From contig CAMMJA010000010.1 of assembly GCA_946497145.1 (NCBI GenBank), forward strand, positions 1 to 35,033: 35,033 nt of DNA. The letters run 5' to 3'. Source of the stretch: an uncultured Mycoplasmatota bacterium. Its GTDB lineage: Bacteria; Bacillota_I; Bacilli_A; RF39; UBA660. Positions 7,964-15,795 of this stretch are shown piece by piece. The translations under genes and the position numbers were made by a program. Each line of letters opens with the position of its first letter. Positions within the stretch are counted from its first letter, which is position 1. Below the pieces are notes generated by a model that saw only the letters and a list, made by a program, of their open reading frames with translations, was not told the origin of the DNA and did no database searches.

Positions 7964-9352
7964 ATGAGAATATATAATACATTATCTAGAAAAATTGAAG
8001 AATTTGTACCCTATGAAAAAGGAAAAGTAAGTATTTATACTTGTGGTCCTACTGTATATCATTATGCTCATATTGGAAATCTTCGTTCTTATATTATGGA
8101 AGATATTTTAATTCGTAGTTTACTTTATTTAGGTTATCAAGTGAAACGTGTCATGAATATTACTGATGTTGGTCATTTGAGCAGTGACTCTGATACAGGG
8201 GAAGACAAGATGGTAAAAGGTGCCAAGAGGGAACATAGAAGCGTTTTGGAAATTGCCAAACAGTATACAGAGGCGTTTTTTGAAGATTTTCAAAAACTTA
8301 ATATGAAGATGCCGGATGTGGTTGCACCTGCTACGCACTATATTGATGATTATATTCGTGTGATTCAAAAATTGCTCGATAAAGGGTATGCTTATCAATC
8401 GAACGGGAATATTTATTTTGATATTACGAAATTAGATGATTACTATGCTTTGACGAACCACAAAGAAGATGAAATGGTCGTAGGTGTCCGAGAAGGAGTA
8501 GAAGAAGATGCAGGAAAGCGCAATCAAGGTGATTTTGTTTTGTGGTTTACGAAATCTAAGTTTGATGATCAAGAGTTAAAATGGGATTCTCCTTGGGGAG
8601 TGGGCTATCCTGGTTGGCACTTAGAATGTTCTTGTATTTCTATGAAATATTTAGGAGAGCATTTGGATATTCATTGCGGTGGAGTCGACAACATATTTCC
8701 GCATCATACCAATGAAATCGCGCAAAGTGAGGCCTATTTGGGACATAAGTGGTGTTCTTATTGGTTTCATGTTGAACACTTGATGATTGGCAAAGCGAAA
8801 ATGAGTAAATCGAGTGGAGCATTTTTATCACTTTCTTTGTTAAAAGAAAAAGGGTATTTGCCACTTAGTTATCGGTATTTTTGTTTGGGATCTCACTATC
8901 GAAAACAATTAGAATTTAGTTGGGAATCGCTAGATGGTGCACAAAAAGCATATAAAAAACTAAAAAGTAAAGTGTTAGCGCTAAATTCCGATGGTGATGT
9001 ACAAGAAGATGAAGTTCATAAATATCAATCTATGTTTGTCGATGCCATCGATCGAGATTTAAACACGTCTATGATGCTTACGGTTCTTTATGATGTATTG
9101 AAGGATGAAAAGTTAAATGATGCGACGAAGTTGTATTTGGTGAAAGATTTTGATCAAGTGTTGGGGCTTCATTTGACGATAAAAGAACAAGAAGAAGTGT
9201 TGGATGACGTGATTATGCAGAAAATAGAAATGCGTAATCGTGCTAAAAAAGAGAAAAATTATGCATTAGCAGATCAAATTAGGGAAGAATTATTAAAGAT
9301 GGGAGTTCGTTTGATCGATGAGAGAGACGGAACAAAAATCGAACGAATTTAA
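7964..9352 (+). CDS. cysS: Cysteinyl-tRNA synthetase, class I
   Basis: Charges tRNA-Cys with cysteine. About 462 residues, normal for the family. The Zn-binding cysteine starts CGPTVYHYAHIGNLRSY, which also contains the HIGH-type motif; further zinc ligands are LECSCIS and the histidine/glutamate of GGVDNIFPHHTNE. The KMSKS loop is AKMSKSSG. The C-terminal helical domain with KEKNYALADQIREELL is typical. Three in-frame ATGs occur at 7955, 7958 and 7964. I prefer 7964 because AAGGA (7951-7955) is then 8 bases upstream and the product opens MRIYNTL like its homologues; the ORF track uses 7955. It is followed at 15 bases by the YugP-like gene in the same transcript. The B. subtilis neighbours gltX and cysE are absent. 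Confidence 0.97.
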   Translation: MRIYNTLSRKIEEFVPYEKGKVSIYTCGPTVYHYAHIGNLRSYIMEDILIRSLLYLGYQVKRVMNITDVGHLSSDSDTGEDKMVKGAKREHRSVLEIAKQYTEAFFEDFQKLNMKMPDVVAPATHYIDDYIRVIQKLLDKGYAYQSNGNIYFDITKLDDYYALTNHKEDEMVVGVREGVEEDAGKRNQGDFVLWFTKSKFDDQELKWDSPWGVGYPGWHLECSCISMKYLGEHLDIHCGGVDNIFPHHTNEIAQSEAYLGHKWCSYWFHVEHLMIGKAKMSKSSGAFLSLSLLKEKGYLPLSYRYFCLGSHYRKQLEFSWESLDGAQKAYKKLKSKVLALNSDGDVQEDEVHKYQSMFVDAIDRDLNTSMMLTVLYDVLKDEKLNDATKLYLVKDFDQVLGLHLTIKEQEEVLDDVIMQKIEMRNRAKKEKNYALADQIREELLKMGVRLIDERDGTKIERI

Positions 9353-9366
9353 AGGAGGAATTATAG

Positions 9367-10071
9367 ATGCCATACTTTTATTTTGGATATGATATCATTG
9401 GTTGGATTTTAATTATTATTGGAATTATTATTACTGTTACAGCCGATATCTATGTAAATAAATCTTATAGTAAATACAAAAAAATTCAAACGAAACACGA
9501 ATTGACGGGATGCGAAGTAGCAAGAAAAATATTGGATGCGAATGGTTTGTCTGATGTATATGTAGTGGAGACATCAGGCATTTTATCGGATCATTATGAT
9601 CCAAGACGAAAGACGGTTCGTCTATCTAAGGATATTTTTCATGGATCTTCGATTGCTGCTGCTTCTGTTGCTGCACATGAGGTAGGACATGCTTTGCAGG
9701 ATAAAGATGGCTATATGTTTATGCGTATTCGTAGTTTTTTGGTTCCATTTACGAACTTTGGATCTAAATTTGGATACATTGCTTTGTTTATTGGGCTCAT
9801 TTTTGGTATTATGGATTTTGCTTGGGCTGGAATTGGACTACTACTTTTAATCGTTTTATTTCAACTTGTTACTTTGCCAGTGGAATTTAATGCTTCTACT
9901 CGTGCCGGTCTACAATTAAAAAAATTAGATGTTTTAACCAAAGGAGAACTGGAGCAAAGTAAAAAAATGTTGCGCGCTGCTGCATATACTTATGTTGCAG
10001 GTCTTGCAACAACTATTTTAGAGATTTTACGACTTTTACTAATTGTAATTGGAAGAGGAAGCGACGAATAA
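9367..10071 (+). CDS. YugP-type membrane zinc metallopeptidase
   Basis: Integral membrane protein of 234 residues of the YugP / Zn-dependent metallopeptidase family (Pfam Zn_peptidase_2). A membrane helix (about residues 8-28) precedes a soluble part containing VRLSKDIFHGSSIAAASVAAHEVGHALQ; HEVGH supplies the two zinc histidines and the catalytic Glu. Two or three hydrophobic segments follow around residues 130-175 and 210-230, with the conserved LPVEFNASTRA between them. A strong AAAGGAGG is 8 bases before the ATG. Probably co-transcribed with cysS. The biological substrate of this family is not established. Confidence 0.88.
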   Translation: MPYFYFGYDIIGWILIIIGIIITVTADIYVNKSYSKYKKIQTKHELTGCEVARKILDANGLSDVYVVETSGILSDHYDPRRKTVRLSKDIFHGSSIAAASVAAHEVGHALQDKDGYMFMRIRSFLVPFTNFGSKFGYIALFIGLIFGIMDFAWAGIGLLLLIVLFQLVTLPVEFNASTRAGLQLKKLDVLTKGELEQSKKMLRAAAYTYVAGLATTILEILRLLLIVIGRGSDE

Positions 10072-10083
10072 AAATATTATTTT

Positions 10084-10106
10084 AGGGGTGTGATCCTCTT
10101 TTTTTT
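10084..10106 (+). terminator. Terminator of cysS-metallopeptidase unit
   Basis: AGGGG (10084-10088), a 6-base loop TGTGAT, and CCTCT (one G-T pair) leading into eight T. The stem is only 5 bp but the T-run is strong. Confidence 0.6.
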
Positions 10107-10107
10107 A

Positions 10108-10116
10108 TGGTATAAT
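10108..10116 (+). promoter_or_regulatory. Extended -10 promoter of the LtaS-like operon
   Basis: TGGTATAAT directly after the previous terminator; no clear -35. Predicted start about 10123 with AAGGGG at 10128-10133 and a 20-base leader. A second TATAAT at 10122 would start transcription after the ribosome site and is less likely. Confidence 0.55.
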
Positions 10117-10142
10117 GAAAATATAATAAGGGGAACGATAAA

Positions 10143-12065
10143 ATGAGACGAACGTTTTGTTACTATTTTTTCTTTTTTTTGTATTTAGAAATTGTTTTAC
10201 ATTGGGCATGTTATCAAAGCGTTTCTTTTTCTTTTCTCTTAATGGCTTTTCTTTTTACCATTCCCTTTGCGATTTTATTTGGAATGTTGTGTAGTTTTTT
10301 TAAAAAAGAACGGATCAATGGTATTTTGTTTAAAGTGATTACCACATTTTTTATCATTCTTTATTTGAGTGAGATGATTTATTATCAGATTTACAACTCA
10401 TTTTTTTCTTACCAAGGACTCTTGTTTTTGAGTGCAGTAAAAGATGGTTTTGATAAAGTATTTCAAACGATTGTAGAAAACATTGGATTCGTTATTTTAT
10501 TTTTACTACCTTTGGGTTTTATTTACAGCAAGCATACTAAATATTTAAAACGATTGGAATCTTTAGAGTGTTTTGCCTTTGCTTGTTTCTTTATTTTGTT
10601 TCAGTTGTTTCCTACATTTATCATTAGTTATAGTGACAAAGATGACTTTTATAGTATGTATCATCTTTATTATCATTTGAACGTTCCGTTATTTAATGTC
10701 GAAAATTTTGGCTTTTTAACGTCAACTAGAATGTCTCTACAACGAGAGTTGTTTGGTTTTCAAGAACAAGTTCCAGAGTCAGAAGATATTTTAAATAACG
10801 ATAGTACTTCGTTGTTGTCGTCTACAAAGGTAGAATTTAATAAAAGTTCGATTGATTTTTCGAAAGTATCTGCACCAAACGATACGATTCAACAACTGCA
10901 TGACTATTTTGGTTCTGTTAAGCCGACTAGTAAAAATCAATATACTGGATATTTCAAAGATAAAAATGTAATTTTGATTGTTGCGGAGTCATTAGATATG
11001 GTTGCTGTGGATTCTACGTTAACACCAACTTTATATCGTATGACTTCAGAGGGAATGCTGTTTGAAAATTATTTTTCTCCTACGTATCCTGCTGGTACTG
11101 CTGATGGTGAATACATGATTGAATGGGGTTTGTTACCTATTATTGGAAATAATTATAGTTTGATCGATATGGTATATAACGAGGCACCATATATTTTGCC
11201 TAACGTGTTTAAAGAATTGGGCTATAAGACGTATGCGTATCACAATTATTATGGGTATTATAATTATCGTAATCAGTATTTTGCGCATCTTCCTTGGGAC
11301 GAGTATAAATTTGGCGATCGCGGAATGAATTTATACATGGAAAAATATCATGCGAGTGACGTCGATTTGATGGTGCAATCCGTTCCAGATTATAAAGATG
11401 AAGAACGTTTTTTTGCTTACTATATTACCTTAAGTGGTCATGGAAGTTACGATACAGGAAGTAATTATATTGTCAAGAAGAATTGGAATTTAGTAAGTGG
11501 GACGAATTATTCTGCAAACTTAAAGGGATATTTGGCTGCTAATATTGAATTGGATCGAGGGCTTGCTCATTTGATTCAAGAATTAGAAAAAAGTGGGGCA
11601 TTAGATGATACGGTAATTGCAGTGACATCTGACCATACGCCTTATTATTTAACAGGCGATCAATTGAATCAAAAGTCATCGATTGATCGAAACGATAAAT
11701 TTGATCGAAATCGAGGAATTTTCTTTATTTGGAATAGTGAAATGAAAACGGGAACCAAAGTAGAAAAGTATGCAATGAACATCGATGTACTTCCTACTCT
11801 TTTAAACTTAATTGGGTATCCATATGATTCTAGATTGTTGATGGGCAAAGACATTTTGTCAAATTCAGAAGGATTGGCTATTCTTTCAGATCGTAGTTGG
11901 ATCAATGAATATGGAAGATACGATACAAGTCGCCAAAAGTTTTATCCGGCTAGTGACAAAGTAGTGGGTGAACAATATGTGGCGATGAAAAATCAAGAAG
12001 TTGCCAAAATGTTTCAAATTTCTTCGACCATGCAGTATCAAGATTATTATCAATATTTATTTTAG
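10143..12065 (+). CDS. LtaS-like lipoteichoic acid synthase (sulfatase fold)
   Basis: Membrane enzyme (640 residues) expected to transfer glycerol-phosphate from phosphatidylglycerol to build lipoteichoic acid outside the cell. Five hydrophobic segments fill residues about 5-165, followed by a linker and an extracellular sulfatase-like domain from about residue 270. Metal and catalytic residues are visible: NVILIVAESLD (Glu282), the nucleophile Thr319 in PAGTADGEY, and VTSDHTPYY (Asp497, His498). An LTA synthase implies a Gram-positive envelope and argues against a wall-less organism. It is the first gene of a two-gene operon with an unknown anchored protein. A related polymer role (other sulfatase-fold phosphotransferases) cannot be excluded. 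Confidence 0.88.
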   Translation: MRRTFCYYFFFFLYLEIVLHWACYQSVSFSFLLMAFLFTIPFAILFGMLCSFFKKERINGILFKVITTFFIILYLSEMIYYQIYNSFFSYQGLLFLSAVKDGFDKVFQTIVENIGFVILFLLPLGFIYSKHTKYLKRLESLECFAFACFFILFQLFPTFIISYSDKDDFYSMYHLYYHLNVPLFNVENFGFLTSTRMSLQRELFGFQEQVPESEDILNNDSTSLLSSTKVEFNKSSIDFSKVSAPNDTIQQLHDYFGSVKPTSKNQYTGYFKDKNVILIVAESLDMVAVDSTLTPTLYRMTSEGMLFENYFSPTYPAGTADGEYMIEWGLLPIIGNNYSLIDMVYNEAPYILPNVFKELGYKTYAYHNYYGYYNYRNQYFAHLPWDEYKFGDRGMNLYMEKYHASDVDLMVQSVPDYKDEERFFAYYITLSGHGSYDTGSNYIVKKNWNLVSGTNYSANLKGYLAANIELDRGLAHLIQELEKSGALDDTVIAVTSDHTPYYLTGDQLNQKSSIDRNDKFDRNRGIFFIWNSEMKTGTKVEKYAMNIDVLPTLLNLIGYPYDSRLLMGKDILSNSEGLAILSDRSWINEYGRYDTSRQKFYPASDKVVGEQYVAMKNQEVAKMFQISSTMQYQDYYQYLF

Positions 12066-12075
12066 GCGGTGAAGT

Positions 12076-12867
12076 ATGAGAAAAAAGAGAACGATTCTTT
12101 TAATTGTTGGGTTAATCTTCTGTTCTTTTGTCTTGTTGCTTTCAGGAGTGATTTATTATGATCTTTCCTATCAAGTAAAAAACTATCATTATGTGAATCG
12201 GGAAGAATACGACGAGGTTCAAGAAGGAATTGCTTTTATTCAAAAATTACCGATCCAACTTAATATTTTAAATCATTCTTTTGTTGACATGAATTTGTTG
12301 AAAGTAGAAGACCAAGAACAAATACTTTTAAGTTACGTTATGAAGAACAAACAAGATATTGCACCGTGTATGAATGAAATGGATACTTCTGATTATAAAT
12401 GCCTTTCGTTAGATGAATTACAGGATACGTCACTACAGTCCCTCTTTGGTCTTGATTTGACTTTTGAAACAGAAAAAATAGATTTGTATTCGGAAGTTTA
12501 CGGTTCACAGGAGTTGGTAAAGACGGATGATTGTTATCGGTTTCAAGTGGGATATTCAGATAATGAAGGATTAGAAAATTATTCTTATTTTGTGAAATAT
12601 AAACAAGAAGGAGATAATTATTTATATTATTTTTATCAGGGATATTATAATAGTACATGTGATGCGAAAAACGGATATCAATTGACGAATTATATCGATG
12701 GAGAAGTGGTTGAACAAGAAGAGTGTACGGTAACTCAGCCATTTTCTAATCTTTCTTCTAGTAAAAGAGAAAAACTACAACTTTATAAATACATATTAAG
12801 AAAAGATGAAAGCGGCAAGTTTTATCTTTATGGGTACAATCCAGTGAAAAATATAGATGCAGAGTAG
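12076..12867 (+). CDS. Unknown membrane-anchored extracellular protein with five cysteines
   Basis: I do not recognise this 263-residue protein. A positively charged start (MRKKR) and one hydrophobic segment (residues about 7-28) look like an N-terminal signal anchor that leaves some 235 residues outside the cell. The exported part is acidic, rich in Tyr, and contains five Cys (98, 109, 153, 195, 217), so up to two disulfides are possible. There is no lipobox: the only membrane Cys (16) lies inside the hydrophobic run. It starts 10 bases after the LtaS-like gene and shares its terminator, so it is probably an accessory or partner of that enzyme; this is inference from operon context only. The stop codon lies within the terminator stem. 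Confidence 0.75.
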   Translation: MRKKRTILLIVGLIFCSFVLLLSGVIYYDLSYQVKNYHYVNREEYDEVQEGIAFIQKLPIQLNILNHSFVDMNLLKVEDQEQILLSYVMKNKQDIAPCMNEMDTSDYKCLSLDELQDTSLQSLFGLDLTFETEKIDLYSEVYGSQELVKTDDCYRFQVGYSDNEGLENYSYFVKYKQEGDNYLYYFYQGYYNSTCDAKNGYQLTNYIDGEVVEQEECTVTQPFSNLSSSKREKLQLYKYILRKDESGKFYLYGYNPVKNIDAE

Positions 12868-12882
12868 ACGTACTCTGTTTTT
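12859..12882 (+). terminator. Terminator of the LtaS-like operon
   Basis: CAGAGTA (12860-12866), loop GACG and TACTCTG (12871-12877), a perfect 7-bp stem, then TTTTT. The TAG stop (12865-12867) is part of the hairpin. Confidence 0.85.
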
Positions 12883-12907
12883 GTTTATTTTCAAATTGAC
12901 GTTCGTT

Positions 12908-12916
12908 TGTTATAAT
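12908..12916 (+). promoter_or_regulatory. Extended -10 promoter of mrnC-rlmB-sigH
   Basis: TGTTATAAT. A TTGACG at 12896 is only 9 bases upstream of the hexamer, so it is not a usable -35. The predicted start at about 12923 is two bases before a GTG and 11 before the preferred ATG of mrnC. Confidence 0.6.
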
Positions 12917-12933
12917 GTTTTTGGGTGAATCGA

Positions 12934-13308
12934 ATGAATACGTTAGAAATCAATGTTTTGGTACTTGCTTATCTTGGCGATACGATTTATGAAAACTATG
13001 TACGTAAGTTTTTGATCAACCAAAAGATCGGCAATGTCAACGACCTTCAAAAAAGTGCAATAAATTATGTAAGTGCGAAAAATCAAGCGAAATTTTTACA
13101 AGAAATGATAGATCAGAATTTTTTAGTGGAGCAGGAGTTGGATATGGTAAGAAGGGCAAGAAATTACAAGACGACTTCTCATCCTAAAAACTGCGATATT
13201 GTTACGTATAAACATGCGACGGGATTAGAGGCGTTAATTGGCTATTTGGAGCTTGAAAATAAGCATCAAAGAATTGATGAGATTATGAATTTTATATTAG
13301 GAGGGTGA
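12934..13308 (+). CDS. mrnC: Mini-ribonuclease III
   Basis: RNase III-like nuclease without a dsRNA-binding domain; in B. subtilis it matures 23S rRNA ends. 124 residues, normal for the family. The signature helix VLAYLGDTIYENYVR carries the RNase III catalytic acids, and AKNQAKFL and RRARNYKTTSHPKN (conserved basic RNA-contact segment) follow. The ORF track starts at GTG 12925. I prefer ATG 12934, because homologues begin close to the LAYLGD helix and GGGTGA (12923-12928) can act as ribosome site. The transcript then has almost no leader. The neighbour rlmB starts 5 bases after the stop, as in B. subtilis yazC-yacO. Confidence 0.93.
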   Translation: MNTLEINVLVLAYLGDTIYENYVRKFLINQKIGNVNDLQKSAINYVSAKNQAKFLQEMIDQNFLVEQELDMVRRARNYKTTSHPKNCDIVTYKHATGLEALIGYLELENKHQRIDEIMNFILGG

Positions 13309-13312
13309 AATC

Positions 13313-14014
13313 GTGTTAGTGTATGGGAGAAATGTGGCCATGGAATTATTAAAAGAACCACAAAAAATTAAAAAAATAATATTGCAACGTGGTTTTGATG
13401 ATAAAAAGATAAAAGAGTTGATAGAAAAGAATAATTTGTATGTTATCTATCAAGATAAAAGAGAATTAGATCGACTTGCTGATTCTCCTCATCAAGGTAT
13501 AATGTTGGATATAGAGGACTACCAGTATCGTCCTTTGGCCGAATTGCTTAGTTCTACCGATGATGGTTTTTTGGTTCTTTTGGATCATTTAGAAGACCCA
13601 CATAATTTGGGCGCTATTATTAGGACATGTGAAGCAGCAGGAGTTGATGGTATTTTACTTCCGAAAGATAGAGGGGTAAAAGTGACGCCTACCGTTATGA
13701 AAACAAGTGCTGGCGCATTGGAAAACATGAAAATTTGTTTGGTGACCAACTTGGCGCGTACTATAGAACAGTTACAGAAATTCGGTTATTGGGTTGTTGG
13801 TACGGATATGACCAATAGTCAAGATTATCGAACCATCGATTATAGTGGAAAAATTGTACTAGTGATCGGCAATGAAGGAAAAGGTATGAGTAGAATTGTG
13901 AGAGAGCATTGTGACTTTATCGCAAGTATCCCTATGAAAGGTAAAATAAATAGTTTGAATGCCTCAGTTGCATCGGGCATCATGATTTATGAGGTGATTC
14001 GAAACAGAAAGTAG
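13313..14014 (+). CDS. rlmB: 23S rRNA 2'-O-methyltransferase, TrmH/RlmB family
   Basis: SPOUT-fold methyltransferase that modifies rRNA (RlmB methylates G2251 in E. coli) using S-adenosylmethionine. 233 residues. An N-terminal substrate-binding domain (YGRNVAMELLKEP...) precedes the SPOUT domain with motif 1 LLDHLEDPHNLGAIIRTCEAAG, motif 2 VLVIGNEGKGMSR, and motif 3 IPMKGKINSLNASVASGI; the trefoil-knot residues Asn and Glu are intact. The start is GTG 13313 with GGAGGG upstream inside the end of mrnC. Homologous to B. subtilis yacO, in the same position between mrnC and sigH. The exact nucleotide modified is not deducible. Confidence 0.92.
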   Translation: MLVYGRNVAMELLKEPQKIKKIILQRGFDDKKIKELIEKNNLYVIYQDKRELDRLADSPHQGIMLDIEDYQYRPLAELLSSTDDGFLVLLDHLEDPHNLGAIIRTCEAAGVDGILLPKDRGVKVTPTVMKTSAGALENMKICLVTNLARTIEQLQKFGYWVVGTDMTNSQDYRTIDYSGKIVLVIGNEGKGMSRIVREHCDFIASIPMKGKINSLNASVASGIMIYEVIRNRK

Positions 14015-14020
14015 GGGGAA

Positions 14021-14647
14021 ATGAACTATAAGAATACTAATGATTATGAAGTACTGTATTTAATTGGAGAAAACAAAGAAGATGCATTAGAAACCATCTA
14101 TGAAAAATATCGACCTATGATTTTATCGTTTGCTTATAAGTACTACAATATGGTCAAAGGAAAAGGGCTTGAGTTAGACGATTTTATACAAGAAGGATAT
14201 ATTGGTTTAGATCGCGCAATCAGGAAGTATGCCTTGAAAAAAGAATGTTTGTTTTATACGTTTGCTGTACTTTGCATAGAAAGACAGATGCAGACTGTAG
14301 TTCGCAATTATCAAACATTGAAGCAAGAAGTTTTGAATAATGCAGTTTCTTTAGATTATGTGTTGCCTTCTAGCAATATGATGGTAAGCGATGTGGTGGA
14401 GGATTCGGTGGAAATAGATCCTTTGGATCGTGTACTAGATTTTGAGTATCAGAAGAAATTGATTTTGTTTCAACATAGTTTGTCGATTGTCCAAGAACAA
14501 GTTTTTCAACTTCGCTTTAATGGCTTTCGTTACGATGAAATTGCAAAACTGCTTTGTCTTTCTAAAAAAAGTGTGGATAGTCATTTGGTTCGCATTCGTA
14601 AAAAACTCATTGCTTGTGGCTTGAAAGAAGTAGATTTCGAAGCGTAA
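14021..14647 (+). CDS. sigH: SigH-like RNA polymerase sigma factor
   Basis: Alternative sigma-70 family factor of 208 residues. Region 2 is visible as EKYRPMILSFAYKYY...LELDDFIQEGYIGLDRAIRKY (core-binding and -10 recognition), and region 4 as VFQLRFNGFRYDEIAKLLCLSKKSVDSHLVRIRKKL, a helix-turn-helix for the -35. Its place after rlmB and before secE is that of B. subtilis sigH (Spo0H), so I assign it to that group; the intervening yacP is missing. In B. subtilis SigH drives competence and early sporulation. The role here is unknown, and no target promoter class was identified in the window. The ATG follows AGGGGG at unusually close spacing. No clear terminator follows. Confidence 0.85.
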   Translation: MNYKNTNDYEVLYLIGENKEDALETIYEKYRPMILSFAYKYYNMVKGKGLELDDFIQEGYIGLDRAIRKYALKKECLFYTFAVLCIERQMQTVVRNYQTLKQEVLNNAVSLDYVLPSSNMMVSDVVEDSVEIDPLDRVLDFEYQKKLILFQHSLSIVQEQVFQLRFNGFRYDEIAKLLCLSKKSVDSHLVRIRKKLIACGLKEVDFEA

Positions 14648-14653
14648 AAAATA

Positions 14654-14682
14654 TTGTAATTTGTCTTTTTCTGTTATACAAT
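14654..14682 (+). promoter_or_regulatory. Promoter of the tail-anchored unknown gene
   Basis: TTGTAA (14654-14659), a 17-base spacer and TACAAT (14677-14682). Start about 14689, exactly at the AAGGTGA ribosome site (14689-14695), giving a leader of about 13 bases. A shifted reading TGTTATACA (extended -10) is also possible. Confidence 0.65.
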
Positions 14683-14701
14683 GATCATAAGGTGAACTAA
14701 T

Positions 14702-15328
14702 ATGAACGATAAAGTAAATCTAAAGGAATGGTTAACATTTCATAAAGATCACGATCAAATGCGCAATTTGTTTTATCAGATGGATGCCAAGATGAAATAC
14801 ATTCATAGTAGAGGGTATTATATTATGAATTTTCAACCTGATAAAATTGAAATAGGAAATCATGACATCTTTTTTGAAGAATTGGGTAGTATGACACAAC
14901 AAGATTATCAAACGTTGATGAACCATAATATTTATACACTTTCATTTTTGGAAATTGCTAGTTATTCTGATTGCTTAGATTTTTTAAAGCCGAGTTTTTT
15001 AAATGAACATTTTGAAGAATTTATTCCGTTTTTACCGTCTGATGATATTTTGTATTATCGAAGTGTGATACAAAATAAAAAATATTATTATTTAACTGAT
15101 TATGCGAATGTGCAAAAGCAACAATTTAGTGATGAGAACAAATCAGCAGGAGATACGAATCGACATCAGCGTTCTTTGGTCAAAGCAACGGCTGCAGGTA
15201 AACTTTATCAGGAAGAAGAGGAGCATTATAGTAACGCTGCCTTTGTCAATGTAGTAGTACTATCTTCTTTTGTGGTGGCCTCTACTTTGATTACGTTGCT
15301 TACGGTGATACTTTTTGCATTAAAATAA
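14702..15328 (+). CDS. Unknown tail-anchored protein with kinase-loop-like motifs
   Basis: Not assigned to a family I can name with certainty. The 208 residues comprise a soluble N-terminal part (about 1-178), an acidic stretch EEEEH, and one C-terminal hydrophobic segment (about 180-207), so a cytoplasmic tail-anchored protein is likely. Residues 31-60 (MKYIHSRGYYIMNFQPDKIEI, then DIFFEELGS) resemble the helix E, catalytic loop and DFG region of Ser/Thr protein kinases, with the catalytic HRD replaced by IMN. HNIYTLSF resembles kinase subdomain IX. If real, it is a catalytically dead C-lobe without an N-lobe. It is a single-gene transcript between sigH and secE, where B. subtilis has rpmG. 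Function unknown. Confidence 0.7.
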   Translation: MNDKVNLKEWLTFHKDHDQMRNLFYQMDAKMKYIHSRGYYIMNFQPDKIEIGNHDIFFEELGSMTQQDYQTLMNHNIYTLSFLEIASYSDCLDFLKPSFLNEHFEEFIPFLPSDDILYYRSVIQNKKYYYLTDYANVQKQQFSDENKSAGDTNRHQRSLVKATAAGKLYQEEEEHYSNAAFVNVVVLSSFVVASTLITLLTVILFALK

Positions 15329-15349
15329 AAGATTGTTTGCAATCTTTTT
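15327..15349 (+). terminator. Terminator of the tail-anchored unknown gene
   Basis: AAAAGATTG (15327-15335), loop TTTG, and CAATCTTTT (15340-15348), a perfect 9-bp stem ending in T. The left arm starts inside the TAA stop. Confidence 0.85.
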
Positions 15350-15362
15350 GTTTGAAAAGTAA

Positions 15363-15391
15363 TTGACGAATATTAGTAGTTGTGTTATAGT
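15363..15391 (+). promoter_or_regulatory. Promoter of secE-nusG
   Basis: TTGACG (15363-15368), a 17-base spacer and TATAGT (15386-15391), also readable as extended -10 TGTTATAGT. The start (about 15398) is the first base of a hairpin AACAC-GAAAGA-GTGTT followed by TTTTATTTT. A further TATAAT at 15432 lacks a -35. Confidence 0.75.
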
Positions 15392-15454
15392 ATTCGTAAC
15401 ACGAAAGAGTGTTTTTATTTTGATTGAAACATATAATGAAAAGATGGTGAGTGT

Positions 15455-15784
15455 ATGAAAAAACAGACGACAGAAGATAAAGTACAAAAGGAAAAGAAAC
15501 AATCGAAAGAAAAACTAGCAGAAACGAAAAAACAAGCAAATAAAAACAAAGATGAGAAGAAAAAGTCGACTTCTAAAAAACAACCAAAGAAAGAGAAAAA
15601 GAATATTTTTAAACGTTTGATTGATTTTTTAGGCGATGTAAAAAAAGAAATGAAAAAAGTACATTGGCCTAGTAAGAAAGATATGGTGAAGTATTCTATT
15701 GCTACTCTTTGCTTTATTGTGTTTTTCTCTTTGTTCTTTTACTTGATCGACATTATTTTTGCATTTATTAAATCTTTGGTATAA
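15455..15784 (+). CDS. secE: Preprotein translocase subunit SecE with long Lys-rich N-terminus
   Basis: Essential clamp subunit of the SecYEG channel. The conserved part is FLGDVKKEMKKVHWPSKKDMVKY (amphipathic helix and the family's V-WP motif), followed by one membrane helix (about residues 80-105). The 109 residues are long compared with 59 in B. subtilis. The extra length is a hydrophilic N-terminal tail of about 50 residues with around 22 Lys and no hydrophobic stretch, so it is not the extra membrane helices of E. coli SecE. It is the first gene of the secE-nusG unit, as in most bacteria. The start ATG is preceded by TGGTGA; no closer alternative start would remove the tail without losing the ribosome site. 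Confidence 0.93.
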   Translation: MKKQTTEDKVQKEKKQSKEKLAETKKQANKNKDEKKKSTSKKQPKKEKKNIFKRLIDFLGDVKKEMKKVHWPSKKDMVKYSIATLCFIVFFSLFFYLIDIIFAFIKSLV

Positions 15785-15795
15785 GGGGTGTGAAT

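Noticed and set aside
12896-12916. TTGACG upstream of TATAAT at mrnC
   Set aside because: Nine bases apart, so it cannot serve as -35. I kept only the extended -10.
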